Assembly (NCBI RefSeq): GCF_016427565.1
Contig: NZ_JAELXT010000006.1
Coordinates: 62,001 to 126,000 of the forward strand
DNA length: 64,000 bases
Direction of reading: 5' to 3'
DNA from: Microvirga splendida
GTDB taxonomy: Bacteria > Pseudomonadota > Alphaproteobacteria > Rhizobiales > Beijerinckiaceae
In this document: positions 29,601 to 36,366 of the stretch, piece after piece
How positions within the stretch are numbered: position 1 is the stretch's first letter
How the letters are laid out: every line of letters begins with the position of its first letter
Made by a program: the position numbers and the translations under genes
Notes under the pieces: generated by a model
The model's database searches: none
Told to the model about the DNA's origin: nothing
Seen by the model: only the letters and a program-made list of their open reading frames with translations

Positions 29601-30833
29601 CGAGGTGGCTACCCAGCCGAGGACGGACTGGAGCTTCAGGGCGACGTGCTGATCCTCGGCCCGCTTGATGATGGTGTCGTTCTGCGAGACCGGAATGGGC
29701 TGGAGGAAGCCCGACACCCTCTTCTGGACGGCATCGAACAGGTCGAGCAGGTCACGCTCCGTGACGCCGGAGCCGACCGAGGTCTCAAGCGAGTAGCCGT
29801 TGTGATAGGGGATGCCCACGAAGGCGGTGCGCTGCGGTCCCTTCGCCACCAACTCGCCGAACCCGGCGCTGAGATCGAGCCGGGCCCCGAAGGCCTCCAT
29901 CACGAAGGCCGGATCAACGGGCTCGACGATCTCGCCCCGGCGCAGGCCGCAGTCGAAGCGGACCGAGACATCCTTCTCCCGGGCCATGATGATGCCGCCG
30001 ACGCGGGTCTGACGGCGCAGGTCCGATGCGGCTGGTACCTCGCGGCACCAGCGCCTGCGGGTTGCATCGACCGTGACGATGGGATTGTCGGACCCCGGCA
30101 CAGTCTCGACGGAGAATGTGGCGACCATCGACCAATGGTCCTCTCCGCTGGTCTGCGGCCATGTTTCGAAGGAGATCTCGTTCGAGCGCGGCGCAGACCG
30201 GATGACGCGCTTCACGGGGCCGAGCCCGTCAAACAGCTCCACTCCCGTGAGCCTGCGCGCCAAGACGGCGTGGACTGCATCGCGGGTCCGCGCGAAGGCC
30301 CCGCCGTCGCCTCCGATGGCTGCGGCCACGTCGAAGGTACGCCGTTCATGAGCGAACAGGGTGCCTTCCCCGGCAAGGTCTCGGATGTCGTCGAGCAGGA
30401 CCTCGCTGACCCCGACGTTCTCGCTCCATGGCGCGAGGACACGGTCGACCCACAGCTTCGTCGCGCGGGTCGCTGCCTTGAGGGCACTGTCGGTCCCGTC
30501 ATCGAGCACGTCGATGAAGTAAGCGGTCCCTTCCGAGTCGCGCTTACGTCCAATCCGGCCGAGGTCGGACGACACGAGGACGGCACCGGACACGGCTGCG
30601 GCGATGGCCGCCCGGAGGGATGCGTAGGGAAGGGCGCCCGCCTCCGGCTTCTTCGATGCCTTGGCCGACGAGACGATGACTCTGAACAATTCCTCGGCCT
30701 GACCGCTCCAGCCAATCCGCAAGCTCTGCACCTCCTCGGACGCGCTGCGCGGACGGAACGCCATCGCCACGTTCTCCGTCTTCGCCTGCGTCTTGCCTTT
30801 GATCGGCAGCAGGTAGTTCGGTGCGTCAGTCAT
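20637..30833 (-). CDS. Giant pPIWI-RE protein fused to a long helical region and a STAND-like ATPase
   Basis: ATG 30833 (GAGG close upstream) overlaps the helicase stop by 8 bases; product 3,398 residues. Residues 1-980 match the pPIWI-RE family: SIIGISVISKSRSRAG (RNase H-fold strand 1, about 646), RPLVLFDATSASGLW (about 744), ARLVRIRTDVAPRVIVRK (invariant Arg, about 789) and PAPLFFETKLRDYVPSF (invariant Glu, about 948). Strand 1 lacks the usual catalytic Asp, so cleavage activity is doubtful. An acidic linker (about 960-1000) leads to about 1,700 mostly helical residues, with another acidic tract at 1740-1880. Near 2695-2950 is an ATPase: EMFVGRRNEIASLF, VVYGGRRLGKTALL (Walker A), RILLLIDEADTF (Walker B). 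Winged-helix-like sequence follows. Family members I know of are about 900-1,000 residues, so this size is exceptional. Confidence 0.85.
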   Translation of the reverse strand: MTDAPNYLLPIKGKTQAKTENVAMAFRPRSASEEVQSLRIGWSGQAEELFRVIVSSAKASKKPEAGALPYASLRAAIAAAVSGAVLVSSDLGRIGRKRDSEGTAYFIDVLDDGTDSALKAATRATKLWVDRVLAPWSENVGVSEVLLDDIRDLAGEGTLFAHERRTFDVAAAIGGDGGAFARTRDAVHAVLARRLTGVELFDGLGPVKRVIRSAPRSNEISFETWPQTSGEDHWSMVATFSVETVPGSDNPIVTVDATRRRWCREVPAASDLRRQTRVGGIIMAREKDVSVRFDCGLRRGEIVEPVDPAFVMEAFGARLDLSAGFGELVAKGPQRTAFVGIPYHNGYSLETSVGSGVTERDLLDLFDAVQKRVSGFLQPIPVSQNDTIIKRAEDQHVALKLQSVLGWVATSHGSNELDDSSLAEAWAMLVDGEPPATLDATGVSKALSTLQELQATNWDRIRRTFGNDKPTVVVIAPSQSERTVLERIIGALFGKSVEVLSHALPNGVHGAQKRLPASDGSNAERYAARIEAWKPLADVLSERDGCHILVQATDWYTAPATEVDPGGKRPDDRVNKPAGRIALARGANANVQYLRPPEPSARRFQDYLFRVQAALLDLLFGHAGLVSEIQTPVASAFPKADTRPKSIIGISVISKSRSRAGTKSSQILMATSVDVATGRTTAILGRRLNGVAQWTEERPLFESLREAAAWVTPNLGDNEDARRDTYQRFVNHVIGGACERGQRPLVLFDATSASGLWPALRDKDIGRSFDLLGCSLDPASDWMGARLVRIRTDVAPRVIVRKVRKLARLDADSGRTLEEVVRYAPTTIVSTFRMGGVPHPFYLSMGTNDGKQKIAKGLSVYRDLAYPYKLPAKAEVPAALKGKDGLHIEQVRSLKEEFYKIAGPIDIAVMHCHGTDDPDAIASLVTKLRSGYGHTASSTSLPAPLFFETKLRDYVPSFVLDEDDPEPDDADALPSLPDQSEGEAEKALPSPSTEDGSAVLPAVIFQHANRAMTASIVLPPTLPPSIITQGLSNRAEGPLSERLQRFIERYPEREEMVRRFYVDVVPDFVTPEWVKQHITVSPAFLRKLDPLWRDVIITAPFYLWPKDRPPTEEEFYEVVSDLFRIVPGISVLYGKSRKAKPKLGVRGIFNRWYDAVHAMTRQKKGPYRTMQAPVGPIETIKALAKMEKWDELRSFVLIEAIHGGHANREFIEAVVKVGPPVADLLPYILRLIAFEQDTGAAEHSGQFTRVGPDGEVMESELSSGELSAVTENAIGGEPANWFEDIDDEALDRDAAPAIIIPTFLDRIWLKDKISLSGAVKSQLHQGRDTIRRHARNNKFWPEARPEGDAIIDLLLKGFEYPFLHTAVAGIVVSKDGTNPRDRSIFRPFYRKVDGVLRGMIDTIRERTGTDDVGTLTDLHVLECLLIDKQTDLARDFCVLRGSELLDENLLPAIADEPGFGDVANFLRSRRAHKAWLAQDDDPLINELAASAAEELAQTARRDSIRVADIARKNAHVDEAERPGDVPANNLPLTDEVLPMVTDDHHAISSGKTEDGRQVAQVIPEGMEGAVAAYRRAFGDLHELVRLYADAEPSPVIMDRLREILTNVSASIVAYETARPRRVDARPHRERALKARGSIVGLVEYIGLERTIPEVPSPVDLSQEGIGLIEVSLGKTESALADTVADRGRIDGILERLASAKLLQKAQLNQELERESQTLLGHIEIACEGFDEVTALLAAEVSADVSDEAVTEEVAADAGDRQEEDHEEAYWAARSAEEVGPQVEPSPVVELTLEAEPERTVEAASSLREEIDAESAQVEVPTVVEAVATEIRAMIFSDEDELTIDEDDLRVLSDASDDDEPEMDVEVETAEEDPEVARINAKLWEFVSSHDLGLAYHLVTAARGLHKTASFDMTPEELRFAAMAGHVNHASLHATPMVVQDAVVKALATIEAMPSTDETAGALRRMLMYPSAVELTLFHSDAGAGEVLRSLNGLIEPVREETRALSESVQRFARSRLPLSPAVLHHISNTMEAESDAEACRKDILSRIEQFSRTQFTFQLGTKIRNVLLQPGKEVGDLRDAMKADDAAALAAAKRYVNDCSTRSQIIDTLYRAEIAVNTKYKGLDGAARDKIVGSLLHLGACCAEYVDRRNAVSLVSASEQPKLKEAVADLRRHLAAACDAFDRLAEDEIYSSVARFVADSYRRLDTVLAGSAATPPAYGHMLELHGSLPLLPDLHFGRSWYPAPYDQGEVCRILQQVKVPLLPEKGGERDRAYEELFRQRIDETSFMGARLLVDLAEHHGISEAMQDALSDRYSTDRDTAREELAREVDEARSLVERVIRFGSITKPEEAQSKLSKVDRIGAARVPVDMSLEERDETIDEERIDDIRLASLLLEETVDEVRELLDEPRTRLLARVDAVENRISEAEATRLRNLCAGDDLLTAEEFVALAEEKGEIPTPPSRLRRFDEFSSEVLPALSKLGKNYVERAAGAIANGDEFCGLRFDSQSPARRDEVGSIFTRWREIFRRIDTVKNDPGFAAKVTDFMEGLGIRAQLRDHSNLTNAQQKRFVADFEFSLPLDSETLLLPDFGSLTNRNWRVGVVATMPGDAPLSELCNTGQMGVILFVGDVVSKERRQQFMLQNIGARRRVILVDSASILYALGEPEMRALTLLELGQPYSYAEPYRDWGRDSVPVEMFVGRRNEIASLFDTHGSCVVYGGRRLGKTALLKHLQGTRNDPANGILVGFVDAQGIGHGQQLTRRIWEEIARALPTIFQKHGSMEPKRVIEEIQRWIDGDPRRRILLLIDEADTFVKADAAQEYTEFLALQKLMTGSGRRFKFILSGLHNVTRLVQTGNDPIKQISSDPQRIGPLMGAELKDAEDLVVRPFAALGMEFERREDIWRILSHANYYPVLVQTYAKHLLEIVHEEMKRSNNHVRVISRGLVSEVLERRQTSEEVRDKFVMTLRIDQRYELLAYVVAHLVLGHEAEGVIEEGVTVREIRNAAVAFWPRGFVDPNRFSLFEDLVDEMEGLGILRRTAGNRWTLRSTAVTRLLGNRDEVDELLVEFSDREPHGEFDPKSARRILEPAKGYSLETATPSPLTFGQERDLITDQTPVKLVFGTMAADIDLVSLSLRSAPGSFSDAERFEVVAQTFPNKQDLSERLTKVRASGGQRQTQVVIVVDSRSDWGPDWVAETLRARSVVEKLAKVVFVGRPRHAERVVIDPRFARPTGIKVVPLEPWSAAFLDSEIVQHSPALDRAARDRMIDACGGWNSPMSFVFHSGRSDKIPGRIERLGTEVMMAPDTLSRFGLDGSFGEVCRLITRYTGTTFTLADIGTALEFAEVKAAAGDWTSAEAILAYGIYIGAFELMTGHQPDDDSRMTYSFVPLARRLLGTEIREAA

Positions 30834-33800
30834 CTTGCCTCGCGTCGTAGAACCTGATGCCTTCCACACGGCTCAAAGGACCGTAGAAAGGTGAATAGAG
30901 TGCGTCGTAGACCTCGCGGATGACCGGGTCCGGGTCGGATACCCGCTTACGCAGGATGTCCCGCATCATCACGATGAAGCTCGTCTGGGGCTTGTCGGCC
31001 TCGGCACCGCCCGTCGCCGCCGCGATATTGGCCCAGGCACCATCGACGAAGATCGCCCTTGCCTTGCAGCCGTTTCGCATGGCGCGGCCGATGGTTTGCA
31101 GGATGTCGATCATGATGTCGGCGACGAACGGCTCGAGAAGGTCTCCCAGCAAGCTGGCCTGCACCGAATGGCGCATCAGCCGACGCACTCGTTCGAGGGA
31201 GGACTGGCGTTCACGCCGCCATGCCTGCGCGATGTCGCGGACTCCCATGTCGGCCGGGAACTCGCGAAGGTCGAATGCCATGCTGTCCCGTCCGGCGAGG
31301 CCCGCCACGAAGTCGTAGCTCTCGGCGGCCGGGTGCGGTCGGGTCAGGAAGACGACGGTGGATATGGCCGCCTTGTTGAACAGCGGCGTGCCGACATGCG
31401 CCTCGCCACCGAAGACGATGTTCACGCCGCGGGCGAGCGCCTTCATCGGGAAGACGATGACGTCCCAGTCGTCGCGGGCACCGATGGATTCGACCTGTGC
31501 CGTGGTGACGTAATCGCCCTCATGGTCGGCCGGGATCTCGTCCACCACGCCGATCACCCGGCGCGCGAGACCTTCCCTGATGCGGGCGACGTGCCTCTTA
31601 ACCAGCTTGACCTGCTCATAACCGTTTACAACGAACGCGACCTTCCGGCCGGGCTCGAAGTCTCGGGTGAGCGCCAGCACCCGCGGGTCGTCGCCCATGA
31701 AGAAGTGCTCGACCATCTTCTCGAGGATCCTGCTCCGCTGCGACAGGGGCGCGCCCGAGAATCGGAGCTTGCGGCGCGGATCCTCGGGATCCGGGATCGG
31801 CTGAAAGAGGAACACGCTATCGCGCCACGCCGCCTCGGCACCTGCACGGCGCAGGACGTAATGCGGCCCGACCGGAATGTGGAAGGACGGGCTCTCGGCG
31901 AGGAACGATGTCGCGCTCGTCAGGAGGACGTTCGGCCCGCGCTCCACACCATCGTGGCGGAGCAGTTCGTGGAGGTGGTAGAGCAGCATGCGCGGGGTGC
32001 CGCGGAAGGTCAGGTAGCTGACAGCGAGGCTAGTCCGCCCAGCATCCGTCTGGAACCGGAACCGGATGCCGGAAAGGCGCCCGATCAGGGCCTCTGGCAC
32101 GAGGCGGGCGAAGTCCTCGCTGATGCCCTGCTGGAACAAGGGCGAGGTATGGATGCCCTCGGCCACCATCGCGTGCTGGGCCGGCACGATGGCCAGGAAC
32201 TGCATGACCACGGTGGTGACATGGACGAGGAACCGGAAGAGCTCGGTCGTCTTCTCCGGCCCGAGGTCGCGCGGCTCAATCAGCGCGAAGATGGCCTCGC
32301 GCGTGGCCGACAGGTGGGTCTCCTTAATCGTCGGCGATGGTTCCGCGAGCCAGTCGCGCAAACGCTCCACGATCACCCGGAAGGCATCGTCGACCTGAGC
32401 GGGATAGCGACCGATGGCCTCCGCCGTCTTGACTGGGTCGTACTCGCGCACGGTGTCGTCGTCGATCACGGTACGGCGGAAGAGGGCCTCGCGGACGCAG
32501 GCATCCCAGAAGGTCGAGACTGCGTGGAACCTCTGCTCCTCCTCCGCCCGTTCCTGCGGGTTCATCTTCGACAGGTCAGGTTTCCCGAAGAGATCGCCCA
32601 CCACCCGGTTACCCGTTATGAAGGCGTCGTCGTAGGCATCGAGATGCGTGTTGCCCTTGCCCCTGCGCCTGTCCGCCTGGAGCTGCACGACAAGAGCCCG
32701 GTTGAGGGCGACGAAGTTGTTGGCCCTATTCGAGTAGTCCGTGATGCTCGCAGCGACGGCGTCGTTGCGCCCCTGCGCGGCTGGCATCATCAAATCCTCG
32801 ATGAGCTTCAGCTCGTACGAGCTTCCGCTGCCCGTGATGTCGACGACCGAGACGGCCTTGCGATCAAGCACGGCCTGCACGCCGTCGACCTCGTCGACGA
32901 TGACCACGTCGGACGTCATGGCGACGGACTCGATGTAGCGGATGTGATCCTCCACAAAGTGAAGGGGCAGGCGGGTGTCGAGCGACAGCACGTGGCCGAG
33001 CCAGATTCTGCGCCGGGTCAGCTCCCGGGTGGCCTTCAGGCGGCCGCACCATCCGCCGACGGGGCAGAGATGCTGGGTCGCCTTCTCGGACTCGCCGCCC
33101 TTCTTCAGCTCTCGCTTCTGCCAGACGGCATTGCACGGAGGCTCAAGATGCGGGAACACGTCCTCATCGCTCTCCTCCTCGAATCCTCCGAGGGCGCAGT
33201 TCAATCCCATAAGATCGGCGCCGAAGACGCTCCGTCCGAAACCCCGCGCCTCGTCGATGGATGCGATCCTCTCGGAGAGCTTCGCGGCATGGCGCAGGCG
33301 CGTGTCGGGAGACTGTCCCATCAGCAGCCCGGCCTTGATCCCGTAGCGATCGAGGTCGGCCAAGGTGTTGAAGGCGTTCTCGATGGATGGCACGAGCACG
33401 ACAACCTTGTACTCGCGGCTGTCGAGCCACGCGAGCACCAGCTTGATCAGCGTGGTCTTTCCCGTCCCGGGCAGGCCGATCATGTGCTTCAGCCCGTCGA
33501 GCCGGAGAGTCTGGAGGGGTTCGAGGCCCGAGCCGTCGGACTTCGGGGCTAGGAGATGGACCTTCTGGTTCCCCAGATCGTCCTCGAGGCGCTTCAGCCA
33601 CTCGCCGCCCGGCATTCCGGGATTCGCGGAATCGATTCTGTCGAACTCGACGGCGATGGCCCTGAGCTCGGAAAGGGGAATGTCGATCGGCCCACGGGGG
33701 CGACGGTTCACATCGTGCTGAGGCGGCTCGGGGAGCAGGTCGGCCACATCCTCAAGGTCGACCTTAACGGCGCGGGCATGGGAGCCGCGCTCGCTCAGGA

Positions 33801-34242
33801 TGAGCATGGCGCGGCTCGGATCGGCGATGGCCCGCCCGTGCTCTGCCAACGGCAGCCCACCGACGAGGGCGGCGACCATCGCATCGATGGAGGGATCGTT
33901 GTCCGGGACGCGTCGATGGAAGGGGATGCCGGGCGATTCAGGATCGACCTCGTACGGCGGCTCGATGAAGCCGTCGTCCTCCGCGCTTTCCGCCTCCCAT
34001 TGCTGCATGTCGTAGACGGCCTGCCTGAGGCTGGCATCCGAGGAGACGACCATGCCCATCTGGCGCAGCGAGAAGGCCGCCCGCGCGAAGGCGGATGCAT
34101 TCGGATGGTCGAGGATCGAGCCGTATCCCGTCATGAGGGCCGGCATGTCCGCAAGGCTGGTTGCGCCCAGCAACCTGTCCGCGGCCGCGCAGAGCCATTG
34201 GACGGCGACGGCCTTCCTGTATTCCGCAGGCTTCTCCCTCAT
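30826..34242 (-). CDS. DinG/XPD-type superfamily 2 helicase of the pPIWI-RE module
   Basis: ATG 34242 overlaps the REase stop as ATGA and has GAAGGAG 8 bases upstream; product 1,138 residues. Walker A is IGLPGTGKTTLIK (about residue 235). Four cysteines between motifs I and II (LNCALGG, EPPCNAVW, LCPVGGWCGR) have the arrangement of the XPD/DinG Fe-S cluster. Walker B is VVIVDEVDGVQ. Motif V is ALARGVNIVFGG and motif VI is ILQTIGRAMRNG. The N-terminal 220 residues and the long insert after motif II are specific to this family. pPIWI-RE loci are described as three-gene modules (pPIWI-RE, DinG-like helicase, restriction endonuclease), which this gene fits. It should unwind DNA 5' to 3', perhaps providing strands for the PIWI protein. 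Confidence 0.87.
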   Translation of the reverse strand: MREKPAEYRKAVAVQWLCAAADRLLGATSLADMPALMTGYGSILDHPNASAFARAAFSLRQMGMVVSSDASLRQAVYDMQQWEAESAEDDGFIEPPYEVDPESPGIPFHRRVPDNDPSIDAMVAALVGGLPLAEHGRAIADPSRAMLILSERGSHARAVKVDLEDVADLLPEPPQHDVNRRPRGPIDIPLSELRAIAVEFDRIDSANPGMPGGEWLKRLEDDLGNQKVHLLAPKSDGSGLEPLQTLRLDGLKHMIGLPGTGKTTLIKLVLAWLDSREYKVVVLVPSIENAFNTLADLDRYGIKAGLLMGQSPDTRLRHAAKLSERIASIDEARGFGRSVFGADLMGLNCALGGFEEESDEDVFPHLEPPCNAVWQKRELKKGGESEKATQHLCPVGGWCGRLKATRELTRRRIWLGHVLSLDTRLPLHFVEDHIRYIESVAMTSDVVIVDEVDGVQAVLDRKAVSVVDITGSGSSYELKLIEDLMMPAAQGRNDAVAASITDYSNRANNFVALNRALVVQLQADRRRGKGNTHLDAYDDAFITGNRVVGDLFGKPDLSKMNPQERAEEEQRFHAVSTFWDACVREALFRRTVIDDDTVREYDPVKTAEAIGRYPAQVDDAFRVIVERLRDWLAEPSPTIKETHLSATREAIFALIEPRDLGPEKTTELFRFLVHVTTVVMQFLAIVPAQHAMVAEGIHTSPLFQQGISEDFARLVPEALIGRLSGIRFRFQTDAGRTSLAVSYLTFRGTPRMLLYHLHELLRHDGVERGPNVLLTSATSFLAESPSFHIPVGPHYVLRRAGAEAAWRDSVFLFQPIPDPEDPRRKLRFSGAPLSQRSRILEKMVEHFFMGDDPRVLALTRDFEPGRKVAFVVNGYEQVKLVKRHVARIREGLARRVIGVVDEIPADHEGDYVTTAQVESIGARDDWDVIVFPMKALARGVNIVFGGEAHVGTPLFNKAAISTVVFLTRPHPAAESYDFVAGLAGRDSMAFDLREFPADMGVRDIAQAWRRERQSSLERVRRLMRHSVQASLLGDLLEPFVADIMIDILQTIGRAMRNGCKARAIFVDGAWANIAAATGGAEADKPQTSFIVMMRDILRKRVSDPDPVIREVYDALYSPFYGPLSRVEGIRFYDARQDD

Positions 34243-35342
34243 GCCGCCAGCTCCTTCAGGAGGGTGCCGACGGTCATGAACTCGAGACACTTGCCCTCGC
34301 CTTGGGAGGCGATCGCCATGAGGGTTGTCAGGTACCCCTTGTCCTGCCTGACCCGCGCATCGGGAACGCAGAGGATCCGGCGGCGGAAGAGGGTGATCTG
34401 GCCGACGGAGCGTGCCAGCCGGGCCCCGAGCAGGGCGGCACTGGCATAGGACTTCACGTCGATGCCGATCTCCCGTCCGTCTACCGAGACGTCAGCCGCA
34501 TCACTATAGGGATAGAGGTCGACCGTCCGTCCGGCCGCCTTGAGGCGGTCATGGACCTCGATCTCGGCCAGTCCGGGCCCGGTCCAATACGCGAGGACGG
34601 CGTTGGTCGCGAGCTGCCATTCCCTGACGTCGTCTACCTTGAACTCCTCCCCGACCTCGCAGACCGGGTGCCGCATGCGGCAGTCGCGGATCCGGCACCG
34701 CCCCTTGGGGAAGGAAACCGTGTCGTTGTCGGGCCAAAGGGGCGCGCCGCATCCAGCGCAGAGGCGCAGGGTCTTGCCGTGTAGGGCGCCGGAGGGCAGG
34801 GGACGGTAGAAGGACTGGATGTCCGGCGCGGCCGTGAGCCAATCCCCCACGAAGGAGAACAGGTCCTCGGTCGGAAGGCATGGGCGGCGGACGACGAGGC
34901 CGCGGATCTCCCGGTAGGCCCTGTCCTTCTGCTTGCCGCCGAAGCGCTCTGAAGCGGACCGCAGCCGCTGATGGTGGATCTCCTGGAGGAGCTCGGTCTC
35001 GCCGCCGCCGCCTGCGGCCAGCTCGAAGCATTCGGGGGTCGGCTGGCCCAGGTCGCCATCGACGAGGATGACGCTTGCCCAAGGGAAGTCACCGGTGAAG
35101 GATGCAAGACCCCATTCGCCCATGGGACGGATGGCCAGTTCCATGACGGTGTGGATGCTGGCACCGAGATCGTCGGTGCCGTCGCGGAGGCTTTGGGCAG
35201 ATATGCGGGCCAGTGCCCGGCGCATACGGGGCGGCATGCGGGCATCCTGCCGGACGAGATCGCCATGATGGAGGAGTCTCTCATGGACGTCGGAGAGACC
35301 ACGAGCGAGCAATCCAGCGGTAATTAACGAAGCTTCGCCCAT
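34239..35342 (-). CDS. pPIWI-RE-associated restriction endonuclease-like protein
   Basis: I prefer ATG 35342 (MGEASLITAGLL) over an upstream GTG that lies inside the operator repeats; product 367 residues. The middle has a zinc-binding set: LCAGCGAPLWPDND, then CRIRDC and HPVC. The C-terminal 110 residues are a PD-(D/E)XK nuclease: DLYPYSDAADVSVDGR followed by EIGIDVKSYAS gives the D...D-x-K core. The gene is first in an operon with the helicase (ATGA overlap), the giant pPIWI-RE gene and the kinase fusion. Its family partner role as the nuclease of the three-gene pPIWI-RE module is known from comparative work; the cleavage target is not known to me. Confidence 0.83.
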   Translation of the reverse strand: MGEASLITAGLLARGLSDVHERLLHHGDLVRQDARMPPRMRRALARISAQSLRDGTDDLGASIHTVMELAIRPMGEWGLASFTGDFPWASVILVDGDLGQPTPECFELAAGGGGETELLQEIHHQRLRSASERFGGKQKDRAYREIRGLVVRRPCLPTEDLFSFVGDWLTAAPDIQSFYRPLPSGALHGKTLRLCAGCGAPLWPDNDTVSFPKGRCRIRDCRMRHPVCEVGEEFKVDDVREWQLATNAVLAYWTGPGLAEIEVHDRLKAAGRTVDLYPYSDAADVSVDGREIGIDVKSYASAALLGARLARSVGQITLFRRRILCVPDARVRQDKGYLTTLMAIASQGEGKCLEFMTVGTLLKELAA

Positions 35343-35376
35343 ATACCGAATAATGTGTTGCCAATGAGGGCCAACA

Positions 35377-35405
35377 GGGTTAATCCACTTAATAGATGAT
35401 GTCAA
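35377..35405 (-). promoter_or_regulatory. Probable promoter of the pPIWI-RE operon
   Basis: On the minus strand TTGACA (35405-35400) is a perfect -35 box. Seventeen bases later comes TAACCC as a poor but possible -10. Transcription would start about 35370 and give a leader of some 30 bases before ATG 35342. The -35 box lies across the end of operator repeat 1 and the spacer to repeat 2, so a bound regulator would block it. Confidence 0.45.
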
Positions 35406-35466
35406 TCCATTCACTAGACGATATCGGTCGGCTCAATTGACGATGACGGTCCATTCAATAGACGAT
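35385..35466 (+). promoter_or_regulatory. Four 16-bp direct repeats with 22-bp period: operator between pPIWI-RE operon and WYL regulator
   Basis: Copies start at 35385 (CCACTTAATAGATGAT), 35407 (CCATTCACTAGACGAT), 35429 (CGGCTCAATTGACGAT) and 35451 (CCATTCAATAGACGAT). The spacing is exactly 22 bases, about two helical turns, so a protein could bind all four on one face. Copy 3 contains the regulator start codon (35443) and copy 4 lies in its first codons. A cooperative repressor, most simply the adjacent BrxR-like protein, would control both directions. Confidence 0.75.
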
Positions 35467-36294
35467 CTCCGAGGCAAGCGGGGCGGCGACTCCATCCTGA
35501 GGCGCTTGCGCTGGATCGAGGACATGATCCATTGGACGGGCGAAATGCGCCGTCGGGATCTATGCGTCCAGTTCAACATCTCTCCCCAGCAGGCATCGTC
35601 CGACATCGGACAATACCTAAGCCTCGCGCCAGGGAATATGAGACTAAGTACGGACGACAAGGTCTACAGGCGGGGGGACGACTACCAGCCCATCTTCGAC
35701 AAGGACGCGGCCCAGTGGGTCCAGGACAACTCGTCGTCCGTCGACCGCCCGACGATCCCACTGGAGCGGATCTCGAGCCCGTGGCGGAAGGAGGACGACG
35801 GAATCATCTCGGCCGTCATCCGCTCGTTCAGCCGGCGGATCCCTCTGTCCATCCGGTACCAGTCCCTAACAAGCAGGGACGCGAGGCGCCGGACCATTTG
35901 TCCCCATCACCTCGTCGACAACGGCAGCCGTCTCCACGCACGGACCTGGGATTACGAACGCAAGGCCTTCATCGATCTCGTCCTGACCCGCATGTCGGAG
36001 CCGGAACCAGACGGTTCCGTCCCTTGGGTAGACGGAGCGGCAGACCGGGAATGGAACGAGCGCATCGATATCGCCTTGGTCCCGAACCCAGCCCTTTCCC
36101 CCGGTCAGGCCGAAGTGGTCATGAAGGAGATCGGACTGCCGGCCGCCGGCGGGACGATCGCCGTCCGACGGGCGGAGGCCCTCTACTTGCTCGAACATCT
36201 CGGGCTGCGCGGCTCAGTCCAGGGAGGCGTCGAAGATCCCAGTGCACGAATTGTGTGCATCAACAGGTCGAAGCTACAGGAAGCCTTAAGGTAA
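35443..36294 (+). CDS. BrxR/CapW-like WYL-domain transcriptional regulator
   Basis: The 283-residue product begins at ATG 35443, inside the operator repeats; there is no clear ribosome site, so the mRNA may have a very short leader. Residues 20-75 are a winged helix: LRWIEDMIHWTGEMRRRDLC then FNISPQQASSDIGQYLSLAPGN, a pattern typical of BrxR/CapW proteins, followed by KVYRRGDDYQPIF. The WYL-type domain follows (ISAVIRSFSRRIPLSIRYQSL, CPHHLVDNGSRLHARTWDYE). A C-terminal WCX-like part is WNERIDIALVPNP to KLQEALR. BrxR and CapW repress phage-defence operons such as BREX and CBASS, so divergent placement from the pPIWI-RE operon argues that it is the switch for this system. The ligand it senses is unknown. 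Confidence 0.82.
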   Translation: MTVHSIDDLRGKRGGDSILRRLRWIEDMIHWTGEMRRRDLCVQFNISPQQASSDIGQYLSLAPGNMRLSTDDKVYRRGDDYQPIFDKDAAQWVQDNSSSVDRPTIPLERISSPWRKEDDGIISAVIRSFSRRIPLSIRYQSLTSRDARRRTICPHHLVDNGSRLHARTWDYERKAFIDLVLTRMSEPEPDGSVPWVDGAADREWNERIDIALVPNPALSPGQAEVVMKEIGLPAAGGTIAVRRAEALYLLEHLGLRGSVQGGVEDPSARIVCINRSKLQEALR

Positions 36295-36366
36295 CCGCAC
36301 CGATCCGGGGATCATGAGCCTCCCGTACCAGGAGTGCGGCTTCATTGACGCTCTGAAGACCGCTCA

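Noticed and set aside
20637..30833. Possibility that the giant gene is two genes merged by an assembly error
   Set aside because: The frame is open throughout with consistent coding composition across the linker at about residue 960-1000, and no start with ribosome site is evident there. It cannot be fully excluded without read data.
29181..30857. 558-codon plus-strand frame opposite the pPIWI-RE domain
   Set aside because: Antisense shadow; no domain motif and no ribosome site.
31096..33552. 818-codon plus-strand open frame opposite the DinG-like helicase gene
   Set aside because: It is antisense to a gene with complete helicase motifs and has the low-complexity look of GC-rich shadow frames.
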